The notes below the pieces were generated by a model, which saw only the letters and a program-made list of their open reading frames with translations, was not told the origin of the DNA and did no database searches. A stretch of DNA of 64,000 bases, taken from Streptacidiphilus anmyonensis. GTDB lineage: Bacteria > Actinomycetota > Actinomycetes > Streptomycetales > Streptomycetaceae. Shown here one piece after another: positions 51,303-59,048 of this stretch (positions are counted from its first letter, which is position 1; each line of letters begins with the position of its first letter). The translations under genes were made by a program, and so were the position numbers. The DNA lies in NCBI RefSeq assembly GCF_000787855.1, contig NZ_BBPQ01000005.1:108576-172575 (forward strand), in the 5' to 3' direction.

Positions 51303-52777
51303 CACGAACCCTCCAGACCCTCGGGCGTCGCCGAAGCGGCCGGCCGCTCCTCGTCGAGGAAGCGGACCACCAGCAGCACGACCGCCACGATGACCACGAT
51401 CCAGAAAACCACCCATCCGGTGGGGTAGGACCACAGCGCCAGCGTCAGCGCGCCGGCCGCCAGCACGATCCACATGATCCACTTGTAGTAGCGGTGGACG
51501 AACGGTCCGACCGGCCCGAGCTTCATGCCCGCCGCCCGCTCCAGCGAGCCGCGGGTAGCGTCGAGGCTGCCGGTGATCGCACCGCGGACGCGTGCGGCCC
51601 TGCGACCGTGGCCGGTGTACCAGAAGCCGAGGCCGACGGCGACGCCGAGCACCACGACCGAGCGGACGGCCGTCCGCAGGAACAGCACCAACTGATCGTA
51701 GATCGCCTTGGCCGCGCCCTGGTTGACATCGGCGGGAAGTTTGTCCAGATAGATCGCCCGGAAGACGGTCAACCCGATGCCGAGCACCAGCGCGCCGAAG
51801 GCGATCCCGAACGACGCCGCGACCGCGGCCCGTCGCCAGCGTCTGGCCAGCCAGACGCCGACGACGGCCAGCACCACGCCGATGACGGGCAGCCAGTTGC
51901 CGACGATCTGGAGCAGCCGGAACCCGGTCTTGGCCTTCCCGATGTTCTTGTCGTCGACGACGGTGAAGTCCGTGTGGATCTCCGGGATCTTCGCGGCGAT
52001 CGTCATGCCGTTGCTGACCAGCCGCTGCTTGACCTGGTCGATCACCGGGGCGAGGTCGATCACGACCGAGTTCTGCGTCAGCTGCACCGCGCCGCCGCCC
52101 TGGCCGGTCAGGGCCTTCACCATGGTCTGGTGGATGCGACGGTTGGCGTCCTCCCAGAAGCCCTGGAACCAGGAACTGGCGACGACGTTCTGTGTCTGCT
52201 TCTGGACGAAGCTCGTGATCGCGTTGTCGATCGGCCCGCTGAGCTTGCCGAGGGCCGCGTCCAGCTTCGGCCGGTCCGTGGGCGCGACCTGTTCCAGCAG
52301 GGTGTTCACGTCGATGTGCTGGGAGACCGCCTGCGCGGTCCGGTTCGCGATCGCCGCCTGGACGTCGGGGTTCGCGGGCAGCGGCGCGACCATGGCGACG
52401 TAGCGGTTGGTGTCGCCGATGATGCTGGACGCCCAGGACGCGACGATCGACAGCGGCGCGAGGATGCACGCCACGGTGATCAGCACGGCGGAGAGGGCGG
52501 ACTTCCAGCGCTGCCTTGGCGCCTGAAGCTCGGCCACCTGCGCCCGGAGCCGCCGCAGCTCCGCGTCGTCCGGTTTGCCCGAGCCGCCGGGCGCGGGCGT
52601 CCCGCCCGGGGTGCCGCTGTCGCCCGGCGGGCGCGTCACGTCGGGGGTGCCGCTGTCGTCCGGCGTGGGCGTCCCGCCAGGAGTACTGCCGTCGCCCGGC
52701 GGGCGCGTGCCGCCTGGTGTGCCGCTGTCGTCCGGCGTGGACGGCCTCTCGTCCGGCGTGGGCGTCTCGTCCGACAT
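51302..52777 (-). CDS. Large membrane protein with Pro/Gly/Thr-repeat N-terminus
   Basis: The 491-residue protein starts with a cytoplasmic repeat region of TPDDSGTPGGTRPPGD-type units (residues 2-68), a coiled-coil-like DDAELRRLRAQVAELQ, then a membrane helix (SALSAVLITVACILAPLSIVASW), a large extracellular domain, and four further helices near residues 305-330, 335-360, 375-400 and 435-480. It is coupled to the DUF2252 gene. No known transporter motif is seen. It could be a transport or sensing partner of the kinase-like protein. Confidence 0.75.
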   Translation of the reverse strand: MSDETPTPDERPSTPDDSGTPGGTRPPGDGSTPGGTPTPDDSGTPDVTRPPGDSGTPGGTPAPGGSGKPDDAELRRLRAQVAELQAPRQRWKSALSAVLITVACILAPLSIVASWASSIIGDTNRYVAMVAPLPANPDVQAAIANRTAQAVSQHIDVNTLLEQVAPTDRPKLDAALGKLSGPIDNAITSFVQKQTQNVVASSWFQGFWEDANRRIHQTMVKALTGQGGGAVQLTQNSVVIDLAPVIDQVKQRLVSNGMTIAAKIPEIHTDFTVVDDKNIGKAKTGFRLLQIVGNWLPVIGVVLAVVGVWLARRWRRAAVAASFGIAFGALVLGIGLTVFRAIYLDKLPADVNQGAAKAIYDQLVLFLRTAVRSVVVLGVAVGLGFWYTGHGRRAARVRGAITGSLDATRGSLERAAGMKLGPVGPFVHRYYKWIMWIVLAAGALTLALWSYPTGWVVFWIVVIVAVVLLVVRFLDEERPAASATPEGLEGS

Positions 52778-52911
52778 GCCTGCCCCTTCCGACCGAACGG
52801 CGTCCGGCTGAGTACAGGCCGGTTCGACCAGTGAACGGCAGCCGGACAGCACCCGCGATCCGGAACCCGCCGTTCGGCGGAAGCACTCGCGGGACCTGGG
52901 ATGATCGATAC

Positions 52912-53589
52912 ATGGTCGACCGCATCATCGCCGCCTGTGACGGCGCCGCCAAAGGCAATCCCGGCCCCGCAGGCTGGGCCTACGTCATCGCCGACTCCTC
53001 CGGCGCCCCCCAACGCTGGCGCGCGGGCGCGCTCGGGCACAGCACCAACAACGTGGGCGAGCTGACCGCGCTGGAGCAGTTGCTGGAGGCCACGGACCCC
53101 GCCGTCCCGCTGGAGGTCAGGCTCGACTCCACGTACACGCGCGACGCGGTCACCAAGTGGCTCGCCAACTGGAAGCGCAACGGCTGGCGCACGGCCGGCG
53201 GGAAGCCCGTCGCCAACCAGGAGCTGATCCAGCACATCGACGCGCTGCTCGCCGACCGGGATGTCTCCTTCGTCTACGTCGCCGCGCACCAGGTCGACGG
53301 CGACCCGCTGAACGCGATCGCGGACAAGGCCGCCAGCGACGCCGCCCGCCACCAGCGGGACGCCTCCGGCACCTCGTCCGACCTGCCCGTCCCGGACCCG
53401 GTGACGCCCGCGGGCCGCGCCAAGGTCGCCAAGCCCGCGCGCTCCGGCAGCGGCACGGGCGGCGGCACCGGCCGCACCCTCGCGGCGCGGTACCCGGGCA
53501 CCTGCCCGTGCTCCCGCCCGTACGCGAAGGGCGACAAGATCACCAAGGTCGGCGCGAGCTGGGGCCACCCGGAGTGCGCCTCCGCCTGA
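52912..53589 (+). CDS. rnhA: RNase HI-type protein with C-terminal Cys-rich tail
   Basis: This 225-residue protein has an RNase H domain: CDGAAKGNPGPAGWAYV (first Asp of the DEDD set), NNVGELTALEQLLE (Glu), VRLDSTYTRDAV (Asp), LNAIADKAA (Asp) with HQVDGDPLN (His). After a linker (residues about 150-190), a CPCSRPYAKGDKITK...WGHPEC segment resembles a zinc-binding treble-clef tail found in Streptomyces RNase HI proteins. It degrades RNA in RNA-DNA hybrids. ATG 52912 is used; a 154-base duplicated sequence follows the gene. Confidence 0.87.
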   Translation: MVDRIIAACDGAAKGNPGPAGWAYVIADSSGAPQRWRAGALGHSTNNVGELTALEQLLEATDPAVPLEVRLDSTYTRDAVTKWLANWKRNGWRTAGGKPVANQELIQHIDALLADRDVSFVYVAAHQVDGDPLNAIADKAASDAARHQRDASGTSSDLPVPDPVTPAGRAKVAKPARSGSGTGGGTGRTLAARYPGTCPCSRPYAKGDKITKVGASWGHPECASA

Positions 53590-53702
53590 CGGCGACGGCC
53601 CCACCCACTGCAGCCGCGCCCACCGGCCCGCCCCCGCGCGCGCCCGCCGGTGGGCGCGGGCACGTCGGCCGTCACGGGTCGGCGTCACTCCTCCCCTCAG
53701 GC

Positions 53703-54012
53703 GGCCCGGCCCGGGGCCTCACCAGGGGTCAGGTCCGGAAGTGGCCGACAGCCGCGGTCGGCCCCGGCCCATGGCGTCCCCGGCGGGGCGGCTCCCGCCA
53801 AGAGCCCGCCGACGACAGCACCACCCCACCCCAGAGGCCACCGCGGACGCGGGACGGCGGCCGGCCCGGGCCTCGCCACGTGTCAGGTCCGGAAGTGGGC
53901 GACAGCCGCAGGCCGCCCGGCCCATGGCGTCCCGTCCGCGGCCCCCGCCAAGGGCCCGCGGACGACACGGCACCACCCCGCCCCACAGACCACGGCAGCG
54001 GCGGACGGCCGC
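53703..54012. repeat. Two imperfect 154-base direct repeats
   Basis: About 154-base units starting near 53703 and 53857 share TCAGGTCCGGAAGTGG, CGACAGCCGC, GGCCCATGGCGTCCC, CCGCCAAG..CCCGC and ACGACA..CACCACCCC in the same order and spacing. The 478-base stretch between rnhA and the amidohydrolase holds nothing else convincing: its frames are Arg/Pro-rich and antisense to nothing. The units are GC-rich and could fold, so they may be a duplicated terminator or small-RNA-like element. Confidence 0.8.
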
Positions 54013-54024
54013 CGGTCCGGGGGC

Positions 54025-54070
54025 GCGCCGGAGGCTGCGGGGCGTCAGCGCCGGAGGCTGCGGGGCGTCA
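54025..54070. repeat. 23-base tandem duplication of the amidohydrolase 3' end
   Basis: GCGCCGGAGGCTGCGGGGCG plus TCA occurs twice in tandem (54025-54047, 54048-54070). The second copy ends in the TCA that is the stop codon (minus strand) of the amidohydrolase gene, so the 3' terminus was duplicated outside the reading frame. Confidence 0.85.
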
Positions 54071-55714
54071 GCGCCGGTGGACGATCTCGCCGCCGACCGT
54101 GGAGAGGTCGACGACCGTGTCGAGGATCTCGCGCGGGTCCGCGATCGCGAAGAGGTCGCGGGAGAGGAGCACCAGGTCCGCCTGCTTGCCGACGGTGATG
54201 GAGCCGAGCCGCTCGTCCAGGTGGTTGGCCCAGGCGCTGCCCATCGTGTAGCCGTGGATCGCCGTCGCGAGGTCGACGGTCTCCTCCGGCATCCACGCGG
54301 GGCCACCCGCGGGCGCCTGCCGGGTCACCGCGGTGTAGAGGCCGACCATCGGGTCCATCTCGGCGACGTTCCAGTCGCTGGAGAACGCCAGCCGCGCGCC
54401 GGACGCGTGCAGCGTCCGCATCGGCCAGGCCTTGGTCCAGCGGTCCTTGCCGACGGCCTCCGCCCAGTCCTGGCCGGGTCCGGCGATGTCGGGGGCGCAG
54501 TGGCGGGGTTGCATGCAGGCGACGACGTCGAGTTCCGCGAAGCGGGCGACATCGGCGGGGTCGAGGCACTCGACGTGGACGACCTGGTGGCGGGAGTCGC
54601 GACGGCCGTTGACCGCGCGGGCGTGCTCGAAGGCGTCGAGGACCGTGCGGATCCCGCGGTCGCCCGTGGCGTGGACGAAGAGTTGGAAGCCCGCCGCGTC
54701 CAGCGCCGTGACGGTCGTCGCGAACTCCGCCGGCGGGTAGAACGTCTCGCCGCGGTGGTGGGCGTGGCCCGCGTACGGCTCCAACAGGGCGGCGGTGTGC
54801 GGCTCGACGACGTCGTCGATGTACAGCTTGAGCGGGCCGACGCGCATCCGGTCGCCGCCGTGGCGGCGTGCGGCCTCGGCGAACTCGGCGAGCTCCGCCT
54901 CGGTCGTGCCGCGCGGGTGGAAGAGCGCGGCGACCAGCCGGGAACGCAGCCGTCCCTCCGCGACCGCCCGCTCGAACAACTCCAGGTCGTCGAGGGAGTT
55001 CTGCGGCTCGACGACGGTCGTGATGCCGAACCCGGCCGCCAGGTCCAGGCTTTCGCACAGCCGCCGGTACTGGCGGTCCGGGTGCGCCCACGGGACGCCG
55101 GCCGCGCGCAGCGCCCGGTGGCCGTCGCGGGAGAGGCCGCGTACGGCGAAGTCCGTGAGGAATCCGGTCGGTTCACCGGTCTCCGGGTTCTTCTGCACGG
55201 TGCCGTAGGCGGTCTGCCCGGTGTCCGCGTCGATGCCCAGGCGGCTCAGCGCGGCGGTGTTGAGCCAGGCCGTGTGCACGTCGTAGCTGAGGACGAGGGC
55301 CGGGCGGTCGCCGGTGAAGGCGTCGAGGTCGGCGGCGGTCGGCATGCGGCCGTCGGGGATCGCGGAGTAGTCGAAGGCCTCGGCCTCGACCCACTCCGCG
55401 TCCGGGTGGCGCTCCAGCCACGCGGCGATCCGCGCGCCGATCTCCTCCAGGCTTCGAGCGCCCGCGAGTTGGACGCAGGCGGCGTCGGAGCCGAGGCGGA
55501 CGTGGTTGTGCGCGTCGATGAAGCCGGGGAGCAGCAGGCGGCCGCGGGCGTCGACCACCTCGGTGTCCTGGCCGCGCCAGGCGGTCCAGCCGTCCTCGGC
55601 GCCGACCCAGACGATCTCGCCGTCGCGGACGGCGACGGCCTCGGCGCGCGGGAGGTCGGGGTCGACCGTGTGGACGTGGGCGTTGTGGATGACCAGATCG
55701 GCGGGGCGGTTCAC
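54068..55714 (-). CDS. YtcJ-type amidohydrolase (second module)
   Basis: This 548-residue paralogue of the enzymes at 37045 and 60572 carries DLVIHNAHVHTVDPDLP, the metal motif FIDAHNHVRLGSD, EAFDYSAIPDGRMP, VRGLSRDGHRALRAAG, KLYIDDVVEPHTAALLEPYAG, FVHATGDRGIRTVLDAFEHA, HVECLDPADVARF, SDWNVAEMDPMVGLYTAVTR and GKQADLVLLSRDLFAI. It is coupled to the APC permease, with its ATG overlapping the permease stop by four bases. It probably hydrolyses the compound imported by that permease. Confidence 0.88.
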   Translation of the reverse strand: MNRPADLVIHNAHVHTVDPDLPRAEAVAVRDGEIVWVGAEDGWTAWRGQDTEVVDARGRLLLPGFIDAHNHVRLGSDAACVQLAGARSLEEIGARIAAWLERHPDAEWVEAEAFDYSAIPDGRMPTAADLDAFTGDRPALVLSYDVHTAWLNTAALSRLGIDADTGQTAYGTVQKNPETGEPTGFLTDFAVRGLSRDGHRALRAAGVPWAHPDRQYRRLCESLDLAAGFGITTVVEPQNSLDDLELFERAVAEGRLRSRLVAALFHPRGTTEAELAEFAEAARRHGGDRMRVGPLKLYIDDVVEPHTAALLEPYAGHAHHRGETFYPPAEFATTVTALDAAGFQLFVHATGDRGIRTVLDAFEHARAVNGRRDSRHQVVHVECLDPADVARFAELDVVACMQPRHCAPDIAGPGQDWAEAVGKDRWTKAWPMRTLHASGARLAFSSDWNVAEMDPMVGLYTAVTRQAPAGGPAWMPEETVDLATAIHGYTMGSAWANHLDERLGSITVGKQADLVLLSRDLFAIADPREILDTVVDLSTVGGEIVHRR

Positions 55715-57174
55715 AGGATCTCCGAGCGTGCGGTGCTTGCGGTGCTTGCGGTGACGGCCTCGCCGACAGCGTCGGCGGTGGACGGCTCGGCCGGGCGTTC
55801 GTCAGCCGGGAGACTGAGCTGCCAGTGGGTGGCGGACCGCGGGCGCAGGTAGCAGAGCCAGTACACCGCGCCCGCGGCCAGGACGATGCCGGTGACGATC
55901 AGGTCGTGCGCGGTCTGCTGCGTCAGCACGTAGGCCAGCGACGCGACGGTGACCACCGGCGCGACCGGCCACAGCGGCATCCGCCAGGCCCGGGTGGCCC
56001 GGTGGCGGCGGGTCCGCGCGGTGAGCGCGGCGACGCCGAGCAGCAGGTAGATGACCGCGACGACGACGCCGGTGAAGCCCAGCAGCGCGTTGATGTCGAC
56101 GGCGAGAGCGAGGACGACGCCCGGCAGACCGATGCCGAGGGTGGCGACCCAGGGCGAGCCCCAACGCGGGTGGATCCGGCCCAGCGCCCGGTTGACCGGG
56201 TCGGGCCAGGTGCGGTCGCGGGCGGAGGCGAACAGCACGCGGCCGTTCTGCAGCACCATCACGATGACGGCGTTGAGGATCGCGGCGGCGACGCAGAGGC
56301 TGACGAAGGTGCCGACGCCGGTGCCGGCCCAGGAGTCGACGATCGCGACCAGATCCCCCGCGGCCAGCTGGTCGGGTGAGCTGACGCCCAGACAGATCGC
56401 GGTCACCGGGACGGTGATGACGACGACGCCCGCCAGCAGCGACCACAGCACGGTCCGGGAGACGGTGCGGCGCGGCTCGACGAGGTCCTCGGAGAGGTAG
56501 ATCGCGGTGCCGAAGCCGTTGTAGGTGAACAGCGCGACGGCGAGACCGGAGACCAGCAGGGCGGCGGTCATCGGCGAGGTGTGGCCGTGGCCGTCGGGGA
56601 CGCCGGCGTGCAGCAGGGTGGACAGGGGCTGCCTGGCGTGGGCGAAGCCGAGCACGCTGACGAGCGCGGCGGCCAGCATCTCGATGCCGAGGAAGAGCCC
56701 GGTGATCAGCGCGTTGGACTTGATGTCGAGCACGCCGACGCAGACCGCGATCAGCATCACCGCGGCGCCCGCGTAGCGGGCGTCGACGTGGACGATCGAG
56801 CCGATGTAGTCGGCGGTGCCCAGCGCGATGATCGGCGGGATGACGACGAGCGAGACGATCGAGATGACGAAGACCAGCCAGCCGGTCATCCGGCCCAGCA
56901 GCTGCCCGACGATCGAGTACTCGCCGCCCGCACTCGGCACCAGCGTGCCGAGCTCCGCGTAGCACAGGCCGACGCCGAGGGAGAGGACGGCGGCGATGAG
57001 CAGCGCCTGGACGGTGCCGCTGCCGAGGGTCATCAGCAGCGGCGGCACGACGATGAACAGGGACGAGGCGGGGGTGACGCAGGAGAGCGTCAACATGACC
57101 GCGCCGAAGACGCCGAGTGATCTGGGCAGCTCGGCGGCTTCAGCGGGTGCTGGGGCCGGGGTGGGAGACGGCAT
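55711..57174 (-). CDS. APC-family amino-acid/polyamine permease (second module)
   Basis: The permease has 487 residues with about 12 helices. The APC pattern includes ELPRSLGVFGAVMLTLSCVTPASSLFIVVPPLL, ELGTLVPSAGGEYSIVGQLLGRMTGW, and FTYNGFGTAIYLSEDLVEPRRTVSRTVLWSLLAG. ATG 57174 is favoured (AGAGAG about nine bases upstream); ATG 57219 is possible. It feeds the coupled amidohydrolase. The Lrp-type gene upstream (57334) is in the same direction and 159 bases away, so it probably regulates this pair. Confidence 0.87.
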   Translation of the reverse strand: MPSPTPAPAPAEAAELPRSLGVFGAVMLTLSCVTPASSLFIVVPPLLMTLGSGTVQALLIAAVLSLGVGLCYAELGTLVPSAGGEYSIVGQLLGRMTGWLVFVISIVSLVVIPPIIALGTADYIGSIVHVDARYAGAAVMLIAVCVGVLDIKSNALITGLFLGIEMLAAALVSVLGFAHARQPLSTLLHAGVPDGHGHTSPMTAALLVSGLAVALFTYNGFGTAIYLSEDLVEPRRTVSRTVLWSLLAGVVVITVPVTAICLGVSSPDQLAAGDLVAIVDSWAGTGVGTFVSLCVAAAILNAVIVMVLQNGRVLFASARDRTWPDPVNRALGRIHPRWGSPWVATLGIGLPGVVLALAVDINALLGFTGVVVAVIYLLLGVAALTARTRRHRATRAWRMPLWPVAPVVTVASLAYVLTQQTAHDLIVTGIVLAAGAVYWLCYLRPRSATHWQLSLPADERPAEPSTADAVGEAVTASTASTARSEIL

Positions 57175-57333
57175 CCGTATCGGGCTCTCTGCTGGACGCG
57201 GACGGGGTGGTCCGGCCATTAGAGGGCAGGCGAAAAGACGGCGTCAAGGCTCGCTAGAGAGGGAATTGCAGGCTTTTTGCCATGCTGCCTGCGATTCATT
57301 CGAGAAGTACGCCTTGCCCCACGAAATCGCCCG

Positions 57334-58293
57334 TCAGATGGGCGAAATCTGCGCGTAGTCCTCCTTGACGATCTCCAGGTGGACCCAGCTCTCGGAGCGG
57401 ACCGCGCCCGGGAGTGCCCGCAGCCGGTCGAGGGTCGCCAGCAGCCGGGCCCGGTCGGGCGCGTCCACCCCGCAGACCAGGTCGAACCGCCCGTGCCCGG
57501 TCATCACGAAGTTGACGCCCTCGATCGCCGCCGCGGCCGCGGCGACCGAACCGGCGTCCGCCTCCACGCCGATCCCGATCCCGGCCGCCTCGCGCACGCC
57601 CACCGCCGCCGACGCGACCAGGCCGGTGACGTGCACCGCGCCGGAGTCGATCAGGCGCAGCACCCGGGCGCGGGTGGCGGCCTGGGAGAGGCCGACGCGC
57701 TCGGCCAGGTCGGTGTAGCTCGTCCGGCCGTCGCGCTGGAGCAGCGCGAGCAACGCGCGGTCGCGTTCATCGGGAGCCGGCGTCGCGGCGCGTTCCCGGG
57801 CGGGCGCCTCGCGGCCGCCCGGCGAGGACGCGGAGGACGCGGAGGAGGCCGAGGAGGCCCAGTTCGACGAGTAGGCCTCCTTGACCAACTCGACGCAGCG
57901 GACCACCTCGATGCCGCGCACCTGCGGCGCGGACCGGATCGCCGCGAGCTCGACGTCGAGCGCGGCGGCGTCGCGGGCGCGGACGTCCGCGACGAGCTGA
58001 CGCCGTCCGGCCGTGCGGGACAGGAACATCACCGCGTCCCGCCCGGCCAGGACGCGCGCGGCGGCGGCGCTGTCGCCCACCGCCTCGACGGAGACGTGCG
58101 CGAGCGCGCCGAGCCCGACCACCTCGGGCGCGACGATCCCGACGACGCGCACCTCCCGCCGGTCCAGCAGCCGCTGCACGCGCGCCCGCGCGGCCTCCCG
58201 GGAGATCCCGACCTCGTTCGCCAGCTCCTGGAAGCTGGCCCGCCCGTCGCGTTGCAGGGCGGCGACGAGTGCGGCGTCGGTGGCGTCGAGCAT
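57334..58293 (-). CDS. Two-domain Lrp/AsnC-family regulator
   Basis: The 319-residue protein duplicates the Lrp unit: HTH 1 at about residues 3-50 (LVAALQRDGRASFQELANEVGISREAARARVQRLLDR), RAM-type domain 1 to about 145, a Ser/Ala linker (SSASSASSASS), then HTH 2 at about 180-225 (LALLQRDGRTSYTDLAERVGLSQAATRARVLRLID) with its ligand domain. Fused double-Lrp proteins occur in actinobacteria but are less common than single ones. Position upstream of the APC-amidohydrolase pair suggests it senses the imported amino-acid-like compound. Confidence 0.9.
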   Translation of the reverse strand: MLDATDAALVAALQRDGRASFQELANEVGISREAARARVQRLLDRREVRVVGIVAPEVVGLGALAHVSVEAVGDSAAAARVLAGRDAVMFLSRTAGRRQLVADVRARDAAALDVELAAIRSAPQVRGIEVVRCVELVKEAYSSNWASSASSASSASSPGGREAPARERAATPAPDERDRALLALLQRDGRTSYTDLAERVGLSQAATRARVLRLIDSGAVHVTGLVASAAVGVREAAGIGIGVEADAGSVAAAAAAIEGVNFVMTGHGRFDLVCGVDAPDRARLLATLDRLRALPGAVRSESWVHLEIVKEDYAQISPI

Positions 58294-58311
58294 GGAGTCT
58301 CCCCGGGAGGG

Positions 58312-58929
58312 CTAAGCCGTGGCGGTGGGCACGAGCGCGCGGACGTGGTCCAGGAAGGCCGTGAGAGCGATCTCGAACGCCTGGTCCGCGCGGCCGGGGC
58401 CGGGGACCGCCGCGAGGGCCTGGGCCAGCAGGGGCGTGGAACCGTCCGGGTTGGGCTGCCACATGATCTCGGGGGCGGCGAGGTCGAGTGCCGAGCCCAG
58501 CACGATGTTCTCCATCGCGGTGATCACGGGCATCACCGACTCCAGCGCGAACCCCGCCTCCAGCAGCGTCGCCACGCCCTGCTCGTACTGCGCGAGCACC
58601 TCGGGGGCGGCGATCTGAGACGTCGTCAACAGCGGGATGGCGCGCGGATGGGCGGCGAACGCGGCGCGGTAGGAGCGGGCCCACGCCTCCAGGGCGAGGT
58701 CCCAGGGCCGCAGTTCGAGCGTGGACGCGTCGATGTCCTCCGCGATGCGGACACGCAGCAGTTCGACGATCCCGGCACGGCCCTCGACGTGGTGGTAGAC
58801 GGAGGCGGTCTGCACGCCGAGGCGGCGGGCGATCTTGGGGACGCTGAAGTCGCCCTCGGCGTCGACCAGGTCGAGCGCGGTCGCGGCGATCCGCTCCCTG
58901 TCGAGCAGGGCCTTGCTGGGTCGCCCCAT
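58312..58929 (-). CDS. TetR-family regulator (third transport module)
   Basis: The 205-residue protein has an HTH at about residues 8-52 (LLDRERIAATALDLVDAEGDFSVPKIARRLGVQTASVYHHVEGRAGIVELLRVRI) and a C-terminal TetR ligand domain (RSYRAAFAAHPRAIPLLTTSQIAAPEVLAQYEQGVATLLEAGFALESV). It diverges from the APC permease across 119 bases that hold an AAACC-N11-GGTTT inverted repeat. It probably represses the permease-amidohydrolase pair. Confidence 0.9.
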   Translation of the reverse strand: MGRPSKALLDRERIAATALDLVDAEGDFSVPKIARRLGVQTASVYHHVEGRAGIVELLRVRIAEDIDASTLELRPWDLALEAWARSYRAAFAAHPRAIPLLTTSQIAAPEVLAQYEQGVATLLEAGFALESVMPVITAMENIVLGSALDLAAPEIMWQPNPDGSTPLLAQALAAVPGPGRADQAFEIALTAFLDHVRALVPTATA

Positions 58930-58999
58930 GGCGGATCCCCTCCGCGTGATCGGGAAATTCGGGTCTTCCCAGAGCGTATCCGTGCGGTCTAAGGTGCCA

Positions 59000-59020
59000 A
59001 AACCATCAAGCTTTAGGTTT
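59000..59020. promoter_or_regulatory. TetR-type operator candidate between divergent genes
   Basis: AAACC (59000-59004) and GGTTT (59016-59020) are separated by 11 bases with the near-palindrome ATCAAGCTTTA. The site lies 28 bases before the permease ATG (59049) and 70 bases before the TetR start, so binding would affect both promoters. Confidence 0.65.
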
Positions 59021-59048
59021 ATCGGCCGCGCCGCAGAAGGGCACCCCC

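Noticed and set aside
53719-54306. 195-codon frame through the 154-base repeats
   Set aside because: It runs antisense into the amidohydrolase end and is Arg/Pro-rich; the repeat explains the apparent internal peptide repeat.
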